A stretch of DNA of 33,523 nucleotides from UBA940 sp031548515 (GTDB lineage: Bacteria > Bacteroidota > Bacteroidia > Bacteroidales > Rikenellaceae): contig JAVBRB010000028.1 in the NCBI GenBank assembly GCA_031548515.1, forward strand, positions 1-33,523. The letters are read 5' to 3'. Below, in pieces: positions 1 through 6,737 of this stretch. Positions within the stretch are counted from its first letter, which is position 1; each line of letters opens with the position of its first letter. Position numbers and translations under genes: made by a program. Below the pieces are notes generated by a model. That model was not told where the DNA came from and did not search any database. It saw only the letters and a list, made by a program, of their open reading frames with translations.

Positions 1-381
1 CCGATGAAGACCGACGGAACGACTGACTGGAACGGTTCCGACGGACTTTCATGCTGGAACGGATCCCAGAAATCCGTTTACGACCCATGTCCCGCCGGAT
101 GGAAGATCCCGAACGAACACGATATTCCGCCCCTCGACATATATAGTGCAAACACCGATAATATGACTATTTCCGGTTACGGTACTTTCCAGTTCTGCGG
201 CTACAGGGACAACGTGCAGTTAAAAGAACAAGGTGCTAAAGGGTATTATTGGTATACTCATGCCGGTATACTTCCCCTGAAGTCCTTCTCCGCTTCACAA
301 GCTGCATATTTCCATTCGGGAGCCAGTGTTCACAATGTTATGTATAATGTGAGGTGCGTAAAGATAATGCCGCCTGTGTAG
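1..381 (+). CDS. C-terminal end of a FISUMP-domain surface protein (partial)
   Basis: The reading frame is open at the left edge, so this is the tail of a longer protein and the ATG at position 4 is probably internal. About 126 residues remain. They carry the hallmark of the FISUMP domain (Fibrobacter succinogenes major paralogous domain): a YDPCPAGWKIP motif near residue 30 and the terminal NVRCVK. The same two motifs end the next gene, so the two are paralogues in tandem. In Bacteroidota this domain usually caps secreted or surface lipoproteins, often joined to fimbrillin-like modules. Its biochemical role is not established. The N-terminal part, which would show whether it is also fimbrillin-like, lies outside the window. 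Confidence 0.75.
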   Translation, partial: PMKTDGTTDWNGSDGLSCWNGSQKSVYDPCPAGWKIPNEHDIPPLDIYSANTDNMTISGYGTFQFCGYRDNVQLKEQGAKGYYWYTHAGILPLKSFSASQAAYFHSGASVHNVMYNVRCVKIMPPV

Positions 382-440
382 GAATTAAGGACTGACAGTC
401 GATCAAATGATATTTCGGACAGTTGCTAAATAGATTTTTG

Positions 441-3400
441 ATGAATATATTGTCTATCATACGTAAAACGGTTATACCGGCAATGTTGATCACGGCCCTG
501 GGATTCTCGGGCTGTCTGCGCGACAATGCCGATGAATTTCCCGTACGCCCCGAGACGGACGGCATGACATTTAATATTTCGGTTCCCGGAATGAAGAGTG
601 CGACGCGCGCCGGCGACAATACGGTTTCGACATTGGATATCGTCGTGTTCGATGCCGCCGGTATTTTCGTCGAACACGTGCGAGCAAACATCATCGCGAC
701 AGGCCTGGCAGGCGGTTCTGTAACACAGGCTTACGCACCGGCAACTATTGGGACTGGCTATACCGTAGCGGTTGTCGCCAATTTCCGTTCAACTATCGAA
801 GCCGCTGCACTGACCGGCATGAGCAAGGCCGATTTCAAGAACCTGCAGGTAAAGCAGAAGGCCGATAACAACTTTAACAATATCCTGTGGAACTGGAATA
901 AGGCACAACCTGAAGGCCTTCCCATGTACGGCGAGACCGTGCTGGCGTCGATCCCTTCTGCCGATGAAGCTATAAATGTGGAGCTGTGCCGCGTGCACGC
1001 CCGCATAGACTTCCATATGGAAGATGCCGCTTCGGATATCAAGGACATATGGTTCAGATATTTCCAAACTTCGGGAAGCCTTGCGTTCAACGGAAGTTTC
1101 CAGAACCCGGGCGTATCCGGCCGTGATATTGTTTTGTATCCCCGGCTGCCCGGCGCCAGCTTCAAAAGCGCTGAAGGGTTCTATGTTTTCGAAGAACCGG
1201 CGCAGGCGGGGGATGTCGGATCCTACGGCTTTGTGATTGTGAGGGCTAAATATGCCGGCGTGTATTACTACTACCGCGTGGATTTCATATCCGACGGCTC
1301 GTTCCCCGGTTATGCAAAAGGCGAATTTATACCGGTCAAGAGGAATTACCGCTACAAGGTGGTGATAAATGAAGTCCTGGGCCAGGGCTATGCGACTTTC
1401 TCCGATGCCGGCTCGTCTAAAGGAGAGGTCAACAACCTGCGCTACACCATTCTTACCGAGAACGAAGAGGCCGGGCACATGGTCTATGACGGCAATTACT
1501 ACCTGTCTGTGGACAGGAACGAGTTCGAGGTGCCGAAAATAGGCGTGGCCGATCCCGACGTTCTGGAAGTTCTCGTGAGGACGAACTACGACAGTTCGCA
1601 GCATACTGCAGACGCATGGAAAGTGACCAAGAACGATCCGGAGATCACGCCTGTCGGCGTGCCTGTCACGGAAACCATGACTTTCTTTATGGGGCCTGCG
1701 TATTTGACCGGAAAGATCCGCTTCAGGGTCGATCCGAATCCCACCAGCCAGGACCGTGTGCTGACCTTCACGATCGGGGCGGGAAAACTTTCACAAATCA
1801 TAACGATAAGGCAGTCGGGAACCTCCGTGAACGCATCTATCAATGCAGAGCAGTTGCCTGGTGAATTCCTATTCTATTCGTGGATGGGTGTACCGCTGGA
1901 AAATTACAAATCCCAGTTGATGCTCGATTGGATATCATCCGACAACAGCGTGATCGTGGAGACTGTTGCGGAGACCGCTCCCGTCACCAATCCCGTCACG
2001 ACTTTCATCCCGTTCGTATTCTCCACGGCGGCGGGTTATGACAATCCTGCGGGGCCGGCTACATACACGGGTAGCAAGAAGCTGTTTACCATTGCCCCTG
2101 CACCGCTTGACTTTACCGTTGAGTCATCCCCGTTAAGAAGCAAGATCAGGGTGACAGCCAAAGGCGACAACGGGACTGTGACCAAAGAAATATCCGTGAA
2201 GCACAAGAATATTTGTGTATACCTTAGTTCGCCCGATTACGTCTATATTGCTTCGGACAAATTACAGCAACACATAGGTATGGCTGCCAATACCACCTTT
2301 ACCATAACGAAGACATCGGACCCGATGAACGTGACGGGCTATACCAGTTCGACTACCACCCTGGCCGACCTGTACAATAATCCTTTCGACAATTCCGGAG
2401 GTCTGGGTCTGGGGAGCGGCATTAATCTCTATACCAAGAGCGTGTCCGATCTGGGGACCGGCTGTACGGTGTCTTTCAATATGTCCACTTCGCTTTATAA
2501 CGGATACGGCGGGACCAAGAGTTTTAATTTCGATATAAAAGTGGTGCCGGTCGGAGAGCGCGCCAACTCGTATATAGTCAAACCGGGCGACTGCACTCCG
2601 GGCATTCCGCTGAGCCAGGCGAACCAGACCGCGGAACTCGGACCGAACTGGATCGACGTGTCGGCCGGAGTGCCCAGGACAAAATGGATGATGGCGGAAA
2701 TCGAATGGAGCGATTCTCCCGGAGTGGTACAGCTCGTCGATACGCCGATAAGATATACCCATGAGGATTACGTGGGCACCCCGGAAGCCTATCTCATAGT
2801 CAAGGGATTGAAAGAGGGCAACGCGGTGGTTTCTGTCAGCCAGTGGGAGAACGGAGCCTACGTCAAGAAATGGAGCTGGCATATCTGGGTAACCGCCGAC
2901 AAGGATGTGATCGGGGCCGGTGCGGGTACGGGCAACAAATGGATGGACCGCAACTTGGGAGCGCTGGCTGCAACCCCTTATGTGAATTCGGCGTACAGCG
3001 AGGATCAGTTCTCCAAAACAACCGGGCTGTTCTACCAGTGGGGCCGTAAAGATGCGTTCCCTGCTGTTAACCAGTACTATGCCGGCGGTACCACCCTTAC
3101 TGCGTTCAGTAATGCGAATAACGCTTTAGATGCGGTGACCAATGCCGCAGAAGCGGTCAAGAATCCGCTTAAATTCTGTTCTACGGCTTTTGGATGGGAA
3201 GGTTCCGGCGGAGCGGCATCATGGAACAACGGTGGAAAGACCGTTTACGATCCGTGTCCCGCGGGATGGAAACTGCCAGCTGCATCAAATTTGCCGGACG
3301 TGCCGACATCTGGCAATACGATAACCGACAATATGGTCATGCACACCAGTCTCGGCATCAAATTCCCCCTTACCGGATACAGGTTCAGAGACAACCTGCT

Positions 3401-3569
3401 CCAAGCTAAATATGAAGCTTATATATGGTATAATGCCGGTTATCCTGGACACGGGGGTCAATATAGTGTGAACATCTATGGTATGGATACCTCCGGTATC
3501 GCCAATTTCACCGTCTCCGTTCCGACTTACGGTATGATGAATGTGCGCTGTGTCAGGATTCCCATATAG
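441..3569 (+). CDS. Fimbrillin-like lipoprotein with C-terminal FISUMP domain
   Basis: A protein of about 1042 residues. The frame opens at a TTG at 423, but the ATG at 441 gives a clean lipoprotein signal peptide with lipobox FSGC (Cys25), so I start there. After it comes an ATRAG segment and a 'LDIVVFDAAG' strand typical of Mfa/fimbrillin N-terminal domains, where lipidated precursors are exported to the outer membrane to build type V pili. The middle has beta-rich segments resembling BACON modules (for example around IITIRQSG). From about residue 830 there is a complete FISUMP domain: WMDRNLGA, FYQWGRKDAFP, YDPCPAGWKLP and the terminal NVRCVRI. This architecture suits a pilus-tip or accessory surface subunit, which is inference. 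It sits 60 bases downstream of another FISUMP gene and ends before a strong terminator. Confidence 0.8.
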   Translation: MNILSIIRKTVIPAMLITALGFSGCLRDNADEFPVRPETDGMTFNISVPGMKSATRAGDNTVSTLDIVVFDAAGIFVEHVRANIIATGLAGGSVTQAYAPATIGTGYTVAVVANFRSTIEAAALTGMSKADFKNLQVKQKADNNFNNILWNWNKAQPEGLPMYGETVLASIPSADEAINVELCRVHARIDFHMEDAASDIKDIWFRYFQTSGSLAFNGSFQNPGVSGRDIVLYPRLPGASFKSAEGFYVFEEPAQAGDVGSYGFVIVRAKYAGVYYYYRVDFISDGSFPGYAKGEFIPVKRNYRYKVVINEVLGQGYATFSDAGSSKGEVNNLRYTILTENEEAGHMVYDGNYYLSVDRNEFEVPKIGVADPDVLEVLVRTNYDSSQHTADAWKVTKNDPEITPVGVPVTETMTFFMGPAYLTGKIRFRVDPNPTSQDRVLTFTIGAGKLSQIITIRQSGTSVNASINAEQLPGEFLFYSWMGVPLENYKSQLMLDWISSDNSVIVETVAETAPVTNPVTTFIPFVFSTAAGYDNPAGPATYTGSKKLFTIAPAPLDFTVESSPLRSKIRVTAKGDNGTVTKEISVKHKNICVYLSSPDYVYIASDKLQQHIGMAANTTFTITKTSDPMNVTGYTSSTTTLADLYNNPFDNSGGLGLGSGINLYTKSVSDLGTGCTVSFNMSTSLYNGYGGTKSFNFDIKVVPVGERANSYIVKPGDCTPGIPLSQANQTAELGPNWIDVSAGVPRTKWMMAEIEWSDSPGVVQLVDTPIRYTHEDYVGTPEAYLIVKGLKEGNAVVSVSQWENGAYVKKWSWHIWVTADKDVIGAGAGTGNKWMDRNLGALAATPYVNSAYSEDQFSKTTGLFYQWGRKDAFPAVNQYYAGGTTLTAFSNANNALDAVTNAAEAVKNPLKFCSTAFGWEGSGGAASWNNGGKTVYDPCPAGWKLPAASNLPDVPTSGNTITDNMVMHTSLGIKFPLTGYRFRDNLLQAKYEAYIWYNAGYPGHGGQYSVNIYGMDTSGIANFTVSVPTYGMMNVRCVRIPI

Positions 3570-3591
3570 ATATACGATGAAATAGTTAATG

Positions 3592-3626
3592 AAAATCCTG
3601 CCGGTAATTTTCGGCGGGATTTTTTA
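3592..3626 (+). terminator. Rho-independent terminator after the FISUMP gene pair
   Basis: Arms AAAATCCTGCCG and CGGCGGGATTTT pair over 12 bases with one G-T wobble around an 8-base loop, followed by a T-run. It lies about 22 bases past the stop codon and separates the surface-protein genes from the thioredoxin-like lipoprotein. Confidence 0.85.
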
Positions 3627-3659
3627 TTTGCACTTGTTTATGTTTCCATGCGGATTTTG

Positions 3660-3667
3660 TACTTTTG
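3660..3667 (+). promoter_or_regulatory. Bacteroidota -7 promoter element (TACTTTTG)
   Basis: TACTTTTG matches TAnnTTTG and lies 18 bases before the ATG at 3686, directly after a terminator. No good TTTG element sits at the expected -33 spacing, so support is partial. An in-frame TTG at 3665 falls inside this box, which argues for the downstream ATG. Confidence 0.5.
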
Positions 3668-3685
3668 ACGAAAACAAAGTTTACC

Positions 3686-4540
3686 ATGAAACGCCTTTTT
3701 GTCGTAATAATGATAGCTGCGGCCTCTTTTGCGTGCAGCGGGCAGAAAAAAGCCGATCCCGTGCAGGAGTTGCGCGCCCATATCCAGCGCATGGCGCAGG
3801 CAACAACGACATCCCAGCGCAACGTCGAGAAGGAGTGGGCCGCCGATTCGCTCGATTTCGATGTGCTGGCATCGTCGGGCTTGTGGGACGAATATTTCCG
3901 CGAGTGGATCGCCATGTACCGTAAAAGCATCGGCAGCGAATTCGACATCAAGATCACGGAAGTTGCCAAGCACATCCTGCTACGTGCCGCAGAGCAGTCG
4001 CCGGACAAGGTAAAACCCCTGGTGCGCACCCTCTGCGGACAGTTGGTTGCCTCCGGAGATTTCGCCGCTGCCGCTGCCATAGCTGCTTATCCTCACGGTT
4101 TCGACCTGCCCGGAAATACCTACAGCGAGATTGCCGAAAGGCTTCTTGGTGCGGCGCTTCTTCCCGGACAGCAGGCTCCGGCGATAGAAGGGGCGAATCC
4201 TGTCCCGGTGCCTCCTCCTTCGGCAACTATTGTGTTCTTCTACGAGACCGGATGCCGCACCTGTGGTCCGATGATTGAGGAAATGATTGATGTTTACGAC
4301 ATACTCCATACCCAAAACATACGCGTCATTACTGTCTCGTCGGACAGTGACGCCGCAAAATTCGAGGCATATGCGGCGGAAATGCCATGGCCCGACAAAC
4401 TGTGCGACCTGCAGGGTTTTTCAGGCGTGAATTTCAAGAGGTATCGGGTCGCTTCAACGCCAACGCTGTGGGTGATCGACGGCAGTGGAATAGTTGTGGA
4501 CCAATACCGCGATCTCCACGAAATGGGACTTGCGGAATAG
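3686..4540 (+). CDS. Thioredoxin-fold lipoprotein (TlpA-like, DUF5106-like N-terminus)
   Basis: A protein of 284 residues starting at the ATG just downstream of a -7 promoter box. It has a lipoprotein signal peptide with lipobox SFAC (Cys17). An all-helical region (about residues 20-150) resembles the N-terminal domain found ahead of thioredoxin folds in Bacteroidota lipoproteins. The C-terminal half is a thioredoxin fold: strand IVFFYETG, redox motif C190-R-T-C193, and the cis-proline loop STPTLWVIDG. The family acts as membrane-anchored thiol-disulfide reductases in the periplasm, often for cytochrome c or surface proteins. The partner here is unknown. CRTC is an uncommon active-site dipeptide, so its redox potential may differ from CGPC or CPPC enzymes. 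The gene appears monocistronic or paired with the next lipoprotein gene, 77 bases on. Confidence 0.8.
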   Translation: MKRLFVVIMIAAASFACSGQKKADPVQELRAHIQRMAQATTTSQRNVEKEWAADSLDFDVLASSGLWDEYFREWIAMYRKSIGSEFDIKITEVAKHILLRAAEQSPDKVKPLVRTLCGQLVASGDFAAAAAIAAYPHGFDLPGNTYSEIAERLLGAALLPGQQAPAIEGANPVPVPPPSATIVFFYETGCRTCGPMIEEMIDVYDILHTQNIRVITVSSDSDAAKFEAYAAEMPWPDKLCDLQGFSGVNFKRYRVASTPTLWVIDGSGIVVDQYRDLHEMGLAE

Positions 4541-4617
4541 GGACTTGTTTATTTCGTAACTCATACAGCATGATTTTTCACTACATTGCGTCATTTATTT
4601 TAATAAACAAGCGCAAT

Positions 4618-5337
4618 ATGAAATTCACTCCTTTTCTCCGTATGGCCTCAGCAGCCGTACTTATAATGTCGGCAGTTGCCTGCGGCAAGGAAGACAATTC
4701 GGATCCGGCCGGAACTATTTCCCTCAACATGATGGATGAGGCGAACGGCAAAACTCTGCTCGGGAATTCCGATGTGTATATCGACGACTCATACAATTTT
4801 TATGGCCCTTCCTGCTCAATATCCGGCCTGGGGAAAAAGAACGGATTGAAGAATGCTTCTCCCGCACTGGACGGTACGGCTCCCAGAGTGGCCGTTGAAC
4901 AGGGGAAAGCTTATCAGATATTCTTAAGCGCTGCTATCCGGAAATTTCCTTCGGGTGAATCTGCGCTCAATATCACCGGCGACTACTATAACGTTTATGC
5001 CGTGTCGCAGATAAAGCAGAACGACGTGGTAACCGGTGCAAATGTGAAATTCGTACTTTCGGATGTACCCGGCTACGGTTTGCCGGAATACAACAAAAAT
5101 ATAGGATCTTTCAATCATTATGATTACCCAGACGGTTACGAGATTATACTGCCCCTGCCCACTTCCGACTTTGAAGTCGAGCCTGTGTTTGCCAGTTCCA
5201 ATTATTATACCCTTGAATATGAAAAATCGGGTAAGAATTTGATCATTAGACTTGTAGATTATAAATCAAGCGATGTTTTCGGGTTCTATATACGTATCAA
5301 GGGCAGTTATACGTCTGTGTACGGGAACGTGCGGTAG
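4618..5337 (+). CDS. Lipoprotein of unknown function (DUF5036-like)
   Basis: A protein of 239 residues. The open frame extends upstream into the preceding gene, but the ATG at 4618 opens a convincing lipoprotein leader ending in VAC (Cys22), so I choose it. The mature part begins with a GTISLNMM / NGKTLLGNSDVYID segment that I recall from Bacteroides DUF5036 lipoproteins; this is a recollection, not a search result. The rest is beta-rich and tyrosine-rich, with no catalytic motif I can recognise. It is probably exported to the periplasm or outer membrane. It follows the thioredoxin-fold lipoprotein on the same strand and ends at a strong bidirectional terminator, so the two may be cotranscribed. 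Confidence 0.65.
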   Translation: MKFTPFLRMASAAVLIMSAVACGKEDNSDPAGTISLNMMDEANGKTLLGNSDVYIDDSYNFYGPSCSISGLGKKNGLKNASPALDGTAPRVAVEQGKAYQIFLSAAIRKFPSGESALNITGDYYNVYAVSQIKQNDVVTGANVKFVLSDVPGYGLPEYNKNIGSFNHYDYPDGYEIILPLPTSDFEVEPVFASSNYYTLEYEKSGKNLIIRLVDYKSSDVFGFYIRIKGSYTSVYGNVR

Positions 5338-5349
5338 ACAATCCGTATG

Positions 5350-5393
5350 AAAACAAGGGAGGCTGCTGTCCGGGCTGCCTCCCCTTGTTTTTT
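5350..5393. terminator. Bidirectional terminator between convergent genes
   Basis: A stem of AAAACAAGGGAGGC against GCCTCCCCTTGTTTT (one bulged C) with T-runs on the outside of both arms. It sits between the lipoprotein gene ending at 5337 and the convergent ComF-like gene ending at 5415, so it can end both transcripts. Confidence 0.85.
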
Positions 5394-5414
5394 GGAAAAC
5401 ACATGCGAGACGGG

Positions 5415-6128
5415 TTATTCTTTAATGCCCAAGCCCTGTTTCGAGGCGTAGAGGGTGGCGATGCTTATGCGGCATCCGGGCGCGGCGGCAAAGATTGCCT
5501 CGGCGCACGAACCTATCGTCGCGCCGGTCGTCAGCACGTCGTCGACCAACAGGATGTGTTTTCCGGCAAGTCGTTCCGGACTGCGTACTGCAAAAACGTC
5601 CTTCACATTTTCCCAACGTTTCTCTTTCGGCTGTTCGGTCTGGCTGCGGTTGTTCACGCGGCGCACCACGGCATGCCTTTCTACCGGGACGCCCATGCTT
5701 TTAGACATCCCTTCGGCTATGTATTCCGACTGGTTGTAGCCGCGTCGCAGTATCTTGCGGGTATGGAGCGGAACCGGGACGATCGCATCGACACCGGAAT
5801 AGGCGTCTGTTTCCGACAGCACGCGCCCGAACCACTGCCCCATGTCGCGGGCGATCATCCAACTGCCCGAGTATTTGAAACTGTGGACGAGGCGGCGGTA
5901 ACCGCTCTCATGTATGAACCATACGAAAGCCGTGGCGTTCTCGAGCGGTAACAGTCCCCAGAAACGGCGGGCGACCGGGTTGTCGGGCATGTTCTCATAA
6001 CCTGTGAGCGGAATATCCCACTGGCAGGAGATGCATAGGAATCCCGTAGCCTCGTTCATGACCCGTCCGCACGCCGGGCACACCGGCGGGAAGAACAGGT
6101 CTCGCAAATCTCTTGCAGGATTCGGCAT
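5415..6128 (-). CDS. ComF-family phosphoribosyltransferase-like protein
   Basis: A protein of 237 residues from the ATG at 6128; the frame extends further upstream, but into the preceding gene. The N-terminus carries a zinc-ribbon pattern (Cys17, Cys20, Cys32, Cys35). The C-terminal half is a type I phosphoribosyltransferase fold with the PRPP loop ILLVDDVLTTGATI at about 192-205 and the family motif VPVPLH..K...RGYNQSE. ComF proteins support DNA uptake in naturally competent bacteria; in many other bacteria they are conserved without a proven role. The start overlaps the stop of the upstream HTH gene by one base (TAATG), so translation is likely coupled to that regulator. Confidence 0.88.
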   Translation of the reverse strand: MPNPARDLRDLFFPPVCPACGRVMNEATGFLCISCQWDIPLTGYENMPDNPVARRFWGLLPLENATAFVWFIHESGYRRLVHSFKYSGSWMIARDMGQWFGRVLSETDAYSGVDAIVPVPLHTRKILRRGYNQSEYIAEGMSKSMGVPVERHAVVRRVNNRSQTEQPKEKRWENVKDVFAVRSPERLAGKHILLVDDVLTTGATIGSCAEAIFAAAPGCRISIATLYASKQGLGIKE

Positions 6129-6343
6129 TACTTCACCAGATCGCTGAGTTTGACCTCCAGACCGGTAGCGATCTTGCACAGAGTGCGGTAAGTGATGTTT
6201 TTCTTGCCTTTCTCAATTTTGCTCAGTTCGGAACGGTCGATATCGGCACGATATCCGAGTTCTTGAATTGACCATCCGCTTTTTTTTCGTAGTTCTTTGA
6301 TGCGAGAGATTGTGTAGTCGAAATTTTCTTTGAAATCCACCAT
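6128..6343 (-). CDS. Small XRE/Cro-type helix-turn-helix regulator
   Basis: A protein of 71 residues, almost entirely one HTH_3 domain. Helices can be read as ISRIKELRKKSGWS, IQELGYRADID, RSELSKIEKGKKN and ITYRTLCKIATGLEV, with the usual hydrophobic spacing and the SxIEKG turn. It is small for a stand-alone regulator but typical of Cro-like proteins in Bacteroidota. Its stop codon overlaps the ATG of the ComF-like gene, so the two form a tight operon. A short inverted repeat just before its start (6347-6366) could be an autoregulatory operator. Its target genes cannot be told from sequence. Confidence 0.85.
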   Translation of the reverse strand: MVDFKENFDYTISRIKELRKKSGWSIQELGYRADIDRSELSKIEKGKKNITYRTLCKIATGLEVKLSDLVK

Positions 6344-6346
6344 AGC

Positions 6347-6366
6347 GCGTGAGTTTTATCACACGC
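6347..6366 (-). promoter_or_regulatory. Candidate operator for the HTH gene
   Basis: GCGTG and CACGC form a 5-base inverted repeat with a 10-base spacer, 3 bases upstream of the HTH start codon. Size and position fit a dimeric XRE-type binding site used for autorepression. The arms are short, so chance is possible. Confidence 0.3.
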
Positions 6367-6448
6367 AAAGTTTTCTTTATTCGACAACAAAAAACGAGAG
6401 TATTAACCCCCGATGAAAGAATTGGGATGTCATTCCTATGGCGTTGTA

Positions 6449-6725
6449 TTGGTTACTTTTTGGTCAGCAAAAAGTAACCAAAAACTGACCCATTTTCCAA
6501 AAAGCTACTTCGTTTTGTCTAAAATGGTACAGCCTTGAGCTAACGCGGAGCTATCGCACATGGCTGAATTCCATTTTAGCCTGCTCCTATGTTTAACGCT
6601 TTTTGAAAGATGGGATTTTGTGCACGGCCTATGGTCGTGAAATAAAGAAGCGGAATGCTTTATTGAGAATCCGCCTTTTTCGCCCGTAGGCCGGTTTTGC
6701 TCCACTTTTGCCGGCCAAAAGTGGA
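6449..6725. repeat. Multi-hairpin intergenic element bounded by two related palindromes
   Basis: This fills most of the 394-base gap between the HTH gene and priA. The left end (6449-6481) is a perfect 14-base palindrome with loop GTCAG. The right end (6701-6725) is a perfect 10-base palindrome with loop CCGGC. Both contain the pattern ACTTTTg...cAAAAGT. Between them is a long stem pairing 6489-6505 with 6598-6614 (15 Watson-Crick pairs, one wobble, one mismatch). It encloses a second stem, 6519-6527 with 6571-6579, and a third, 6531-6534 with 6562-6565. Further hairpins are at 6623-6639 (cacggcc/ggtcgtg) and 6641-6664. The nested pairing is too extensive for chance. I read it as a mobile or REP/MITE-like structured repeat, or a structured RNA. 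Copy number cannot be known from one window. Confidence 0.65.
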
Positions 6726-6737
6726 AAAGAAATAAAA

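Noticed and set aside
6505..6705. 66-codon minus-strand ORF inside the multi-hairpin element
   Set aside because: Its sequence is dictated by the inverted repeats, with no hydrophobic core or known motif. Repeats of this kind often yield spurious hypothetical proteins.
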